In this document: positions 1 through 7,910 of the stretch, one piece after another | Numbering within the stretch: position 1 is the stretch's first letter | Layout of the letters: every line of letters starts with the position of its first letter | Origin: Propionibacteriaceae bacterium | GTDB lineage: Bacteria > Actinomycetota > Actinomycetes > Propionibacteriales > Propionibacteriaceae | Length of the DNA stretch: 18,935 bases | Direction of reading: 5' to 3' | Assembly (NCBI GenBank): GCA_031272685.1 | Contig: JAISTI010000151.1 | Span: 1 to 18,935, forward strand | The notes under the pieces: generated by a model | What the model saw: only the letters and a program-made list of their open reading frames with translations | Database searches by the model: none | What the model was told of the DNA's origin: nothing | Program-made: the position numbers and the translations under genes

Positions 1-1921
1 GCCCGGGTGAGGTAGAGCCGGCGCATCGCCCGGGTGATGCCGACATACGCCAGCCGCCGCTCTTCTTCCAACTCGGCCGGGTCGAGCAGCGAGCGCTGAT
101 GCGGGAAAACCCCGTCTTCCAAACCGGTGATGAAGACGGTGGGGAACTCCAGGCCCTTGGCGGTGTGGAGGGTCATGAGCGTGACGACGCCCGCCCCGTC
201 TTCGGGAAGCTGGTCGGAATCCGCCACCAGGGCGATCCGCTCCAGGAAGGCGGGCAGGGAGGCGTCGGGCTCGACGGCGCCCATCGCCAGCAACCCGCCC
301 TCGCTCTCGCCGGTGGCCAAATCCACGGATTTCACCTGCGCGGTGAATTCGGCCGCCACCGAAACCAGTTCGACGAGGTTTTCGGCGCGCGCCTGCTCTT
401 GCGGATCGGTGGAATGCTCCAGCTCGGCGAGCATGCCGGAATCGGCGAGCATCCGGGTGGTGATGGCGTCCGCCGCCTCGCCGGCCGCGGCGGCGGCGAT
501 GAGCGGGGCCATCAGCTCGGCGAAGCCGGCGAGCGCACCCAGCGAGCGGGTGGGCAATTCCGGGATTTCAACCCGGCGCTGCACAGCCTCGTAGAATGAA
601 ATACCTTGTGAAGCGGCATATTGCGCCAGCAGCGCCTCGGTGCGATCGCCGATGCCGCGCTTGGGGACGTTCAGGACGCGGCGCATGCTGACATCGTCGG
701 CGGGGTTGGCGATGGCCTTGAGATAGGCCAGGGCGTCGCGCACCTCGCGGCGCTCGTAGAAACGCACCCCGCCGACCACCCGGTAGGGCAGGCCGCTGCG
801 GATAAACACTTCTTCGAAGGCGCGTGATTGCGCGTTGGTGCGGTAGAAGACCGCCGTCTCGCCCGGCTGGGACTCGCCGGCCTTCGCCAGCCGGGCGATC
901 TCGTCGGCCACGAACTGCGCCTCGTCGCGCTCGGTGTCGGCGACATAGCCCACCAACAGCGGGCCATCGCCGGAATCAGACCACAGCCGCTTTTCCGGCC
1001 GGCCGGCGTTGCGGGTGATGACGGCGTTCGCGGCCGAGAGGATGTTCTGCGTGGAGCGGTAATTCTGCTCCAGCACAATGGTGCGCGCGCCGGGGAAATC
1101 TTGCTCGAAATCCAGGATGTTGCGGATGGTGGCCCCGCGGAAGGCGTAGATGGATTGATCGGAATCGCCCACCACCATCAGCTCTGGCGGCGGCGGGCCC
1201 GCGGGCTCGGCGGCGCACAGCTCGCGGACGATCGCGTATTGCGCCGGGTTGGTGTCTTGGTATTCGTCTACCAGCACATGCTTGAAGCGCTCGCGGTAGC
1301 GCTGGCGCACATCTGGGCAATCTTGCAGCAGGCTCACGGTGTAGACCAGCAGGTCGTCGAAATCGAGGGCGTGCGCGGCCGTCAGCCGCTTCTGGTATTC
1401 GGCGAAAATCTCGGCCGTGGTGGTTTCTTGCGGGGTGCCGGCCTGCTCCAACGCCGCTTCAGGGGAGACGAGATCCGACTTGAGCGCGGAAATGCGGCCC
1501 AGCACCGCCCGCGGGGGCCAGCGCTTCGGATCGAGGTTCAGCTCTTTGAGGACCAGCTGCATCAGGCGGCGGGAATCGGCGTCGTCGTAGATGGAGAAAT
1601 TCTTGGAGATGCCGAACCTGTCGATGTCGGAGCGCAGCATCCGCAGACAGGCGGAATGGAAGGTGGAAACCCACATCCAGCGCGCCCGCGCCCCCACCAG
1701 CTCCATCACTCGCTCGCGCATCTCGGCGGCCGCCTTGTTGGTGAAGGTGATGGCCAGGATCTCGCTGGGGGCCACCTGCCGCTCGGCCAGCAAGTACGCG
1801 ATGCGCCGGGTGAGCACCCGGGTTTTGCCCGAGCCGGCGCCGGCCACCACCAGCAGCGGCGAGCCGGTGTGCAGCACCGCCTCGCGTTGGGGCGGGTTCA
1901 GGCCGTCGAGCAGAGAATCCA
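1..1921 (-). CDS. pcrA: ATP-dependent DNA helicase PcrA/UvrD (SF1A), 3' end cut by window
   Basis: This is a 3'-to-5' superfamily 1A helicase used in nucleotide-excision and mismatch repair and in removing blocks to replication. The frame is open from the ATG at 1921 to the window edge (about 640 codons; relatives have roughly 750-850), so the C-terminal tail that contacts RNA polymerase in relatives is missing here. The motifs appear in order: Q-motif LNPPQREAV at the N-terminus, Walker A AGAGSGKT, motif II DEYQDTN, motif [16 protein letters not shown], motif [11 protein letters not shown] and motif [15 protein letters not shown]. It lies 40 bp downstream of the response regulator gene on the same strand and may be co-transcribed, although that gap contains a weak TATGCT sequence (minus strand, 1937-1932) that could be its own -10 box. 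The identification as a UvrD-family helicase is certain; PcrA rather than a sister paralogue rests on the overall motif pattern. Confidence 0.95.
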
Positions 1922-1961
1922 TAGCCCCGCCAGCATATAGCCCGCCAGTGGCAAAACCGGC

Positions 1962-2618
1962 TCAGACGAGCTTGCGGTCGGAGGCCCAGCGGGTGAGCTG
2001 GTAGCGGTTGGAGAGTTGCAGCTTGCGCAGCACGGACGAGACGTGCGTCTCCACCGTCTTGATGGAGATGAAAAGCTCCCGGGCGATTTCCTTGTATTGG
2101 TAGCCGCGGGCGATCAAGCGCAGCACCTCGCGCTCGCGCTGGGAAAGCCGATCGAGGTCTTCGTCGATGGCCGCAACCTCGATGGAGCCGGAGAAGGCGT
2201 CGAGCACAAAGCCGGCCAGCTTCGGGGAGAAGACGGCGTCCCCTTCGGCGACCCGGCGGATGGCGTCGACGAGGTCGGGCGCGGAGATGGTCTTGGTGAC
2301 GTAGCCGCGCGCCCCCGCCCGGATCACGCCGATCACGTCTTCGGCCGCGTCCGAGATGGACAGCGCCAGGAAACGCACCTCCGGCAGCTCTTTGAGCACC
2401 AGCTTGGCCACCTGCGCTCCGCCGCCGCCGGGCAGGTGCACGTCGAGCAGCACCACGTCTGGGACTTGCGCCAAAATGGTGGAGACGGCCGAGGCGACGT
2501 CTTCGCCCTCTCCGACAATCTCGACGGCATCGCCGATGTCGGCCTTCACCCCCGAACGGAACATCGCGTGGTCGTCCACGATGACCACCCGGTATTTGTC
2601 CACGCTCTCTTCGCTCAT
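1962..2618 (-). CDS. NarL/LuxR-family response regulator, EsrR-like
   Basis: A 218-residue two-domain response regulator. The receiver domain (about residues 9-125) has the acidic pair D15-D16, the likely phosphoacceptor D59 in LLDVHLPGG, and the conserved K of the VTKT motif. The C-terminal LuxR-type helix-turn-helix (about 150-215) contains LSQREREVLRLIARG and the recognition segment ISIKTVETHVSSVLRKL. It overlaps the upstream kinase gene by 4 bp (ATGA), so the two are translated together and form a cognate pair. Its place beside a PspC kinase and a divergent PspC membrane protein matches Corynebacterium EsrISR, where EsrR activates cell-envelope-stress genes. The family call is seen in sequence; the EsrR role is inferred from gene order. 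Confidence 0.93.
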   Translation of the reverse strand: MSEESVDKYRVVIVDDHAMFRSGVKADIGDAVEIVGEGEDVASAVSTILAQVPDVVLLDVHLPGGGGAQVAKLVLKELPEVRFLALSISDAAEDVIGVIRAGARGYVTKTISAPDLVDAIRRVAEGDAVFSPKLAGFVLDAFSGSIEVAAIDEDLDRLSQREREVLRLIARGYQYKEIARELFISIKTVETHVSSVLRKLQLSNRYQLTRWASDRKLV

Positions 2619-3868
2619 AGCGGCAGCTCCAATCTCACTTCCGTGCCTTCGCCGGGGGCCGTCTTGATGATGGCCCGGCCGCCGGCCCTTTCCATACGCT
2701 CGATAATAGATTCCCGCACGCCCATCCGGTCGGAATCAATGCGGCCGAGGTCGAAACCCGCGCCGCGGTCGCGGACGAAGACGGCGGCGAGGTCGTCGTC
2801 CACTTCAGCGTAGATGTCCACCACCGCCGCCCCCGAATGCTTGGCGGCGTTCACCAGCGCCTCCTGGGCGGCCTTGACCAGCACCCGGAGCTGGTCGCTG
2901 AGCGGGGCGTCACCCACGCTTACCAGCTCCACTTCGACCCCGTAATCGTCTTCCACCTGCTGCGCCCGGCGGCCCAGCTCGGCCACCAGCATCGCCTCGG
3001 CGGAGACCTCCCCGTAAAGGTAGACGCGCAGCTCGCGCTCTTGGCGGCGGGCCAGCGCCAGCACCGTCTTCTCGTCGGCGGCGGACCGCTGGATAAGCGC
3101 GAGGGTCTGCAGCACCGAGTCATGCAGGTGGGCGGCGATGTCCGCGCGGGCGTCGGAGACCCGCCGGTCGGCCAGCGCCTGGGCCAGCTCGCGGCGGTTG
3201 CGCACAATCCAGGGGGCCACGACCACCGCGACGGAGAACAGCACGATGACAAGGGCGATCATGGTGCGCTCGCCGTTCGGGCGCTCGCGCACCGCGGGCA
3301 AATACTGGTAGTAGAAGTCAGGAACCAATACCAGCAGCAAGCCGACGGTGACGACCAGGATGGTGCTCCAGTGGGCGATCAGCGGGTAGAGCAGCCGGCG
3401 CCACCAGGAGGTCTCCCGCGCCCTGGGCGAGGCGGCATGGTCGGCCTGCCACCAGATGAGCACCACCCCGAGCCACTGGATGCCGTTCGCCGCCATCAAG
3501 ACCGGGTCGACGGCGCCGAACAGCCACAGCGCCCAGCAGCAGCCCAGCCCGAGCAGCGCCAGCGCCCCCGCCTGGGCGAGGTCGATAGGCCGGAATTTGC
3601 GCCCGGCGGCGCGCATCCCGGCGCGCTCGGCCGATTCCAACGCCATGGAGGAGCGCTGCGCCCGCGGCGGGATTAGCAGCCAGACCAAGAGGTAGAACCA
3701 GATGCCCCAGGTGCCGAACATGGAGGCGGGCAAGATGATGACGGCGATGGTGCGGATGAGCAGCACCGGGATGTGGAAATGCTGGGCGAAGGCCGCGCAC
3801 ACGCCGCCGATCAGCGCCGCGTCCAGCGGACGGGACAGCTTCTCGCGGGGGACGGCCAACTCGCTCAC
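2615..3868 (-). CDS. PspC-domain sensor histidine kinase, EsrS-like
   Basis: A 417-residue membrane kinase. The N-terminus carries a PspC domain (about 10-68) with the RPLDAALIGGVCAAFA motif and its hydrophobic helix. Further membrane segments lie at about 97-120, 124-140, 168-183 and 203-221. The HisKA_3 dimerisation helix contains the phosphoacceptor H249 in HLHDSVLQTL. The ATPase domain has the N-box EALVNAAKHSG (N341), D-box VRDRGAGFD (D368) and a C-terminal G-box EGTEVRLELP. There is no large extracytoplasmic sensor domain, so it probably senses the membrane or a membrane partner (intramembrane-sensing type). Its stop overlaps the regulator start. The divergent PspC protein across a 115-bp gap would be its inhibitor if the EsrISR model holds. 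Family call certain; specific role inferred. Confidence 0.93.
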   Translation of the reverse strand: MSELAVPREKLSRPLDAALIGGVCAAFAQHFHIPVLLIRTIAVIILPASMFGTWGIWFYLLVWLLIPPRAQRSSMALESAERAGMRAAGRKFRPIDLAQAGALALLGLGCCWALWLFGAVDPVLMAANGIQWLGVVLIWWQADHAASPRARETSWWRRLLYPLIAHWSTILVVTVGLLLVLVPDFYYQYLPAVRERPNGERTMIALVIVLFSVAVVVAPWIVRNRRELAQALADRRVSDARADIAAHLHDSVLQTLALIQRSAADEKTVLALARRQERELRVYLYGEVSAEAMLVAELGRRAQQVEDDYGVEVELVSVGDAPLSDQLRVLVKAAQEALVNAAKHSGAAVVDIYAEVDDDLAAVFVRDRGAGFDLGRIDSDRMGVRESIIERMERAGGRAIIKTAPGEGTEVRLELPL

Positions 3869-3983
3869 AGGTAAAGCATGTCATCTTGGCGGCCCGGCGT
3901 GGAACGGCCGCCCGCGCGTGATGGGGGTTGGTTCAGGGACGACCCTAGTAGCGCGGGGCTGGGCGGCGAGCAAGAATGGCCGT

Positions 3984-5162
3984 ATGACGAATTCGCCGGC
4001 GATGTACCGTCCCCGCCAGGGGGCGGTGCTCGGCGGCGTGTGTTTGGCGATCGCGAACCGGCTGGGCATGGATGTCGGCCTGGTGCGCATCCTCGCCGTC
4101 GTGCTTACTTTCGTTTCCGGCGGCGCGTTGATTCTCGCCTACATCTTGGGCATCATCGCCATCCCGCGGGTCCCCGGACAGCGCCGCTCGGCGGCGGGCA
4201 TCGCCATCGTGGCGGTGCTGCTCGCCCTGGTCTTGGCGGGGTATGTCTCCCGCGAAGACCGCTGGTGGCTGATCCCCGCCGCCGCCGTGGTGGTGCTGGT
4301 CGTGGTGTTGGCCCGGCGCCCGGCGCCCGCCCGCCCGGCCGAGCCCACGCCTTTCGAGCGTTCCGCCCAAGCCTGGCGCGACCGGCTCGCGGTGGTGCGG
4401 CAGGCCGGCGCTACCGGCGACGCCTCTGCCGTCTACGCGCCGGCGTCCACAGCGGTTGAAGTGCCCGTAGTGGAGGGCAAGGTGGTGCCGCGCGGCTGGC
4501 ATGGCTGGCTCTTCGCGCTGGCGCTGGCGGCGCTCTTCGTCGGGGTGCTCTCCGCAATCCAAATGGCCGCCGGCGTGGTGATTCCGCCGGAGGTCTGGGC
4601 AGCGATGGTCTTGCTGGCGTTCGGCGTCACCCTTACCATCGCCACCTGGCGCGGGCGGCCCAAGTTCATGATTCTGGCCACCCTCGCGGCGGCCATCGCC
4701 ACTGTCGCGCTGGCGGTGCCCCATGACACCGTCCCCAATGTGGTGCGGGCGGTCAGCCCGACCGCCGCCACCACCATTTCCGCCGACCCGACCACGTCTT
4801 TGGAAGACCAGGAGATCATCGCCGGCAACACCGTCTTCGACTACTCGGAGGTGGTGCTCGAACAGGACGAGTCGGTGGCTATCGACTACGGGACCGGCAG
4901 CCCGGTGATTCTGTTGCCCGCGGGCTACAGCTACGAGGTGAACTGGGAAGTCGGCGCCGGCGCTTTCGAGTTCGCCGGCGAGGCCGACATCATCCGGACG
5001 GATTCAGATTTCTCGGGCAGCGGCAGCTTGAAGCAGGTCAGCGGCTTGGGTTTGGAAGGCACCATCGGAACCACCAGGTTCGCGCCCGGCACCACCGAGG
5101 CCGCCCCGAAACTCACCGTGAACATCAGCCTCGGAGCCGGAAACCTGGAGGTGGCCGGATGA
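3984..5162 (+). CDS. PspC-domain membrane protein with C-terminal beta-rich domain, EsrI-like
   Basis: 392 residues from the ATG at 3984, chosen because the PspC motif begins almost at once (YRPRQGAVLGGVCLAIANRL, residues 8-27); upstream in-frame starts would lie inside the kinase gene. The PspC helix is followed by hydrophobic segments at about 33-55, 70-110, 163-190 and 195-245. The last 140 or so residues are outside the membrane part and rich in beta-type patterns, ending in a glycine-rich segment (LTVNISLGAGNLEV) typical of the toast-rack domains found with PspC and LiaF-type regulators. In Corynebacterium the equivalent divergent gene, EsrI, holds its kinase-regulator pair inactive without stress; this protein is probably the counterpart. 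Stop overlaps the next gene (ATGA). Confidence 0.85.
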   Translation: MTNSPAMYRPRQGAVLGGVCLAIANRLGMDVGLVRILAVVLTFVSGGALILAYILGIIAIPRVPGQRRSAAGIAIVAVLLALVLAGYVSREDRWWLIPAAAVVVLVVVLARRPAPARPAEPTPFERSAQAWRDRLAVVRQAGATGDASAVYAPASTAVEVPVVEGKVVPRGWHGWLFALALAALFVGVLSAIQMAAGVVIPPEVWAAMVLLAFGVTLTIATWRGRPKFMILATLAAAIATVALAVPHDTVPNVVRAVSPTAATTISADPTTSLEDQEIIAGNTVFDYSEVVLEQDESVAIDYGTGSPVILLPAGYSYEVNWEVGAGAFEFAGEADIIRTDSDFSGSGSLKQVSGLGLEGTIGTTRFAPGTTEAAPKLTVNISLGAGNLEVAG

Positions 5163-5347
5163 GGCTGGACATCACCGCCCTCATCGTGGGGCTGCTCGCC
5201 TGTATCGGCGCGCTCACCGTCGTCGTGCTTTCCGTTTCGGCTATCGGATTCACCGTCTTGAGCACCGCAGGCCCGTTCATCCTGATCGGGGTGGCGCTGG
5301 TGGCGCTGGTCTTGGCCACCCGGCAGCCGCGCGGCCCGAAGGGGTAG
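5159..5347 (+). CDS. small two-helix membrane protein of unknown function
   Basis: A 62-residue protein with two predicted membrane helices (about 6-28 and 35-54) and a short basic C-terminal tail ending in PRGPKG. It overlaps the stop of the PspC protein gene by 4 bp (ATGA), so it is translationally coupled to it and likely works in the same envelope-stress unit. No catalytic motif is visible. Similar small membrane proteins follow PspC genes in other actinobacteria, but I cannot assign a function. Confidence 0.75.
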   Translation: MRLDITALIVGLLACIGALTVVVLSVSAIGFTVLSTAGPFILIGVALVALVLATRQPRGPKG

Positions 5348-5399
5348 CGGTCAGGGTTGAACCGGGGGCGGCTCAGGTGTTCAGACCTGGCAATTTCTA

Positions 5400-5427
5400 T
5401 TGGCAAAGGCAGTTTTTCCCCTAGAGT
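5400..5427 (+). promoter_or_regulatory. candidate sigma-70-type promoter for the DUF4870-like gene
   Basis: TTGGCA at 5400-5405 and TAGAGT at 5422-5427 are separated by 16 bp, a good fit to an actinobacterial housekeeping promoter. The expected start near 5434 leaves a short leader containing the GGAGGA ribosome-binding site at 5447-5452, just before the ATG at 5457. Prediction from sequence only. Confidence 0.45.
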
Positions 5428-5456
5428 ATTGCCATAACAATCGATTGGAGGACCCA

Positions 5457-5840
5457 ATGACAGACCAACCGACACCGGAATACCAGCAGCCGGTTCCGCC
5501 ACAGCAACCCGCTGGCTCAGACGCCGAACAAAACAAGGTATGGGGCATCCTCGCCTACATCATCTTCTTGATTCCGCTCCTGGCCGCGCCGAAAGACTCG
5601 CGCTTCGCCAAGTACCACACCAACCAAGGGCTTTGGCTCGTCATCGTCTCGGTGGGCGGCGCGATCGTCTGGTCGATCCTGGGGCTAATCCCGTTCCTCG
5701 GCGCCATCGCCTGGATCATCGCCCTGCTCTGGTGGATCCCGATTCTGATTTTCGCGATCCTCGGCATCGTCAACGCGGCGAATGGCAAAGAAGTCCCGCT
5801 GCCGTTGTTCGACAAGCTCCCCGTCATCATCAAGTACTAA
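5457..5840 (+). CDS. DUF4870/Tic20-like small membrane protein
   Basis: 127 residues. A polar, proline- and glutamine-rich N-terminal stretch (about 1-25) is followed by a four-helix-type hydrophobic region. The motif KYHTNQGLWLVI (about residues 50-61) is the signature of DUF4870/Tic20-like proteins, which often read F-H-x-x-Q-G/A at this point; the C-terminus FDKLPVIIKY also matches that group. A strong SD (GGAGGA, 5447-5452) sets the start at 5457. The gene has its own likely promoter and ends at a strong intrinsic terminator, so it is a single-gene unit. The function of this family is not established. Confidence 0.85.
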   Translation: MTDQPTPEYQQPVPPQQPAGSDAEQNKVWGILAYIIFLIPLLAAPKDSRFAKYHTNQGLWLVIVSVGGAIVWSILGLIPFLGAIAWIIALLWWIPILIFAILGIVNAANGKEVPLPLFDKLPVIIKY

Positions 5841-5860
5841 TACCTGACGGAACGCATCGG

Positions 5861-5896
5861 CAATCCGGCGGCCGCAAGGCCGCCGGATTGTTTTTT
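5861..5896 (+). terminator. strong intrinsic terminator
   Basis: A perfect 13-bp stem (arms 5861-5873 and 5878-5890) closed by a GCAA (GNRA) tetraloop is followed by six T residues at 5891-5896. It lies 20 bp after the DUF4870-like stop codon and reads in that gene's direction. There is no T-run on the other side, so it does not serve the convergent DUF3467 gene. Confidence 0.95.
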
Positions 5897-5924
5897 CCCG
5901 AGTTTTCGCGAAAGGGGCCGGACG

Positions 5925-6203
5925 CTACAGCTTCTTGTCGGGGTGCTCGCGCTCCCAGGCGCTGAGCTGCTGCTCCAGGGCCTTCATCAACTCGAACACC
6001 TGGCCGGGCGGGATGCGCACCCGGGCGGTGACCGATCCGTCGATGATCATCGAGCCGTCGTCTTCGTCGGCGTGCACCGGCTCGTTCAGGGCCACGAAGT
6101 CCAAAACGAAGGAATCGTTGGTGTGCCAGGCGCGGATGAAATCGGCGAAGACACCCAGCGCCGTCTGCTCCGACATCCGGATTCTCATTTGCTGCTCTGC
6201 CAT
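5925..6203 (-). CDS. DUF3467 family protein
   Basis: A 92-residue soluble protein. It matches the DUF3467 pattern: an N-terminal segment ending in SEQTALGVFADF, then HTNDSFVLDFV, then a basic/hydrophobic strand with ARVRIPPGQVFELMKALEQQL. The start at 6203 fits this alignment. The family is widespread, small and uncharacterised; relatives appear near very different genes. It is convergent with the DUF4870-like gene, with the terminator between them, and divergent from the LytR-CpsA-Psr gene across 57 bp. Confidence 0.85.
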   Translation of the reverse strand: MAEQQMRIRMSEQTALGVFADFIRAWHTNDSFVLDFVALNEPVHADEDDGSMIIDGSVTARVRIPPGQVFELMKALEQQLSAWEREHPDKKL

Positions 6204-6247
6204 GGGGCCAGCCTACCGGCCTATCCAGACTTTTCAGCAACTACAGG

Positions 6248-6253
6248 TAGGGT
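6248..6253 (+). promoter_or_regulatory. candidate -10 box, possible leaderless start
   Basis: TAGGGT ends 7 bp before the ATG at 6261, with no clear Shine-Dalgarno between them. The spacing would place the transcription start at or next to the start codon, a common arrangement in actinobacteria. No convincing -35 box is seen. Confidence 0.3.
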
Positions 6254-6260
6254 GTAAGGC

Positions 6261-7499
6261 ATGGGCAAAGGCACTAGGTTCGAACTGGACGACACCCAAG
6301 CGCTCCCGCAGCCGGGCAAGTGGAGTGTGAAACCCGAAAACGCGCTGGCCTGGGTGCACCGGGCGCTGATTCTGGTGGCGGTCGCCGGATTCGTGTTGGT
6401 GGCGATGCTGATGGCCGGCACCGGCCGGATGCTGCCGAACGGCGCGCAAATCGGCATCTGGATCGGCTCGGTGCTGGTCGCAGCGGCGTTGGTGGCAGGC
6501 AATTTGTTCGCCTCCGGGCGGCATCTGGTGCGCAGCGCGGCGCTCATCCTGGCCACCTTGGTGTTCGCCTTCGGCGCGGGCCTGGGCTCCTGGATGCTCG
6601 TCTCCGAGGTGAAAGAGTCGCTCAAAGACCTCTCCGGCGGCTGCGACAGCGCCTCGGCGGCTGGCTGCGGCGAGGAAATGCCCGAAATCGAAGCGGCCGA
6701 CCCATTTGCCATCTACATCTCCGGCATGGATTCCTACGGGGAGGTCTCGGAGAAATCCCGCTCCGACGTGAACCAGATCATCGCCTTCAACCCCGCCGAG
6801 AAGAAGATGCTGATGGTGAACACCCCGCGCGACTACTACGTCAAGCTCCACGGCCTCGGCCCGAAGAAAGACAAGCTCACCCACGCCGGCATCTACGGCA
6901 TCGACGTCTCCCGCCTCACCCTCGCCGACCTGTACAAGATCGAGCTGAAGTATTACGTCAAAATCAACTTCACCTCGCTGATCGACCTGATCGACCTGAT
7001 GGACGGCATCGACATCGAATCCGAATACACCTTCACCGCTGAGGACGGCTCGAAATTCACCAAGGGAATCAACCACGTCAACGCCAAGCAGGCGCTGGCC
7101 TTCGCCCGCGAGCGGCATGCCTTCAAAGACGGCGACCGGCAGCGCGGCAAAGACCAGCAAATCGTCATCAACGCCATCTTCGCCAAGCTGAAGTCGCCGG
7201 AACTGCTGCCGAAATACCCGTCCATCTTCGAGGCGATGAAAGGCCAGTTCCTGACGAACATCTCCGACGCGGACATCGACAAGCTGGCGGACATGGTTGG
7301 AACCGGCGAGTGGGACACGAAATCCATGAGCGTCACCGGCGGCGACGCCATGAAATACACCTACACCTATCCGAACCAGAAGCTGTATGTGATGACGCCG
7401 AACTCGAAGTCTTTGAAGAAGGCCCGCAAAGCCCTCGCCGAATACCTGACGCCCGCCCAGGCGGAAGTGGGCGTTGGCTCAATCACCGCCACACCCTGA
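6261..7499 (+). CDS. LytR-CpsA-Psr (LCP) family glycopolymer transferase
   Basis: 412 residues. LCP proteins move undecaprenyl-phosphate-linked glycopolymers such as teichoic acid or arabinogalactan-type polymers onto peptidoglycan outside the membrane. Three predicted N-terminal helices (about 34-54, 62-84, 90-115) precede the LCP domain (about 145-380), instead of the usual single anchor. Diagnostic motifs are SRSDVN, NTPRDYYVKLHG, KLTHAGIYG, YYVKINFTSLIDLID and the arginine-rich FARERHAFKDGDRQRGKDQQ that binds the polyprenyl phosphate. A two-cysteine loop (GGCDSASAAGCGE) lies between helix three and the domain. The wording resembles LCP proteins of Firmicutes and anaerobic actinobacteria more than typical mycobacterial ones, and lysine is unusually frequent for this neighbourhood. 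Confidence 0.92.
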   Translation: MGKGTRFELDDTQALPQPGKWSVKPENALAWVHRALILVAVAGFVLVAMLMAGTGRMLPNGAQIGIWIGSVLVAAALVAGNLFASGRHLVRSAALILATLVFAFGAGLGSWMLVSEVKESLKDLSGGCDSASAAGCGEEMPEIEAADPFAIYISGMDSYGEVSEKSRSDVNQIIAFNPAEKKMLMVNTPRDYYVKLHGLGPKKDKLTHAGIYGIDVSRLTLADLYKIELKYYVKINFTSLIDLIDLMDGIDIESEYTFTAEDGSKFTKGINHVNAKQALAFARERHAFKDGDRQRGKDQQIVINAIFAKLKSPELLPKYPSIFEAMKGQFLTNISDADIDKLADMVGTGEWDTKSMSVTGGDAMKYTYTYPNQKLYVMTPNSKSLKKARKALAEYLTPAQAEVGVGSITATP

Positions 7500-7531
7500 C
7501 GGATTTGCCGCCGCCGCCCGCCATCGCGGGC

Positions 7532-7537
7532 TAGAGT
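7532..7537 (+). promoter_or_regulatory. candidate -10 box for the thioredoxin gene
   Basis: TAGAGT lies 30 bp upstream of the thioredoxin ATG and is identical to the -10 sequence of the DUF4870-like gene. A start near 7544 would leave a short leader including the AGGAG ribosome-binding site at 7557-7561. No good -35 box at standard spacing. Confidence 0.3.
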
Positions 7538-7567
7538 TGGACGCCTACCGAACGATAGGAGTGAGCC

Positions 7568-7894
7568 ATGGCCGCGATTCAGCCGGTTTCCGATTCGACC
7601 TTCCAGCAGTCGGTGCTGAGCGCCGACGGCCCAGTGCTGGTGGACTTTTGGGCGGGCTGGTGCTCGCCGTGCAAGCAGCTCGCGCCCATCGTGGAAGAGC
7701 TGGCCGCCGAATACGCCGGCCGCATCGGCTTCTTCTCCATGGACATCGACGCCAACGCGCAGACGCCGATGGAATACGGCATCATGTCCATCCCCACCCT
7801 GCTGGTGTTCAAGGGCGGCCAGGTGGTCAAGGGCATCACCGGGGCGCGCCCGAAGGCCGCCATCGCCCGCGAGCTGGAGGCCGTGCTCGCCTGA
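7568..7894 (+). CDS. trxA: thioredoxin with WCSPC active site
   Basis: A 108-residue cytoplasmic thioredoxin, standard length and complete fold order: FWAGWCSPC active site (two redox cysteines at about 35 and 38), the D26-equivalent in LVDFW, the cis-proline loop in MSIPTLLVF, and the C-terminal KGITGARPK turn. The active-site dipeptide is Ser-Pro, whereas classical thioredoxin-1 has Gly-Pro; such changes shift redox potential modestly, so it may be a secondary thioredoxin. There is no signal peptide. RBS AGGAG precedes the ATG. It converges on the Clp-like ATPase gene with 16 bp between stops. Confidence 0.93.
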   Translation: MAAIQPVSDSTFQQSVLSADGPVLVDFWAGWCSPCKQLAPIVEELAAEYAGRIGFFSMDIDANAQTPMEYGIMSIPTLLVFKGGQVVKGITGARPKAAIARELEAVLA

Positions 7895-7910
7895 GCCCGG
7901 CAACAGCGAG

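Noticed and set aside
828-1940. Long plus-strand open frame (370 codons) antisense to pcrA
   Set aside because: The minus strand encodes an unbroken helicase with all motifs; the plus frame is a GC-rich shadow with no family resemblance.
3702-3983. Upstream in-frame start for the PspC membrane protein
   Set aside because: It would overlap the divergent kinase gene and its promoter; the PspC domain begins just after the ATG at 3984.
5374-5389. CAGGT-GTTCAG-ACCTG hairpin after the small membrane protein as a terminator
   Set aside because: Only 5 bp of stem and no T-run directly after it; too weak to call.
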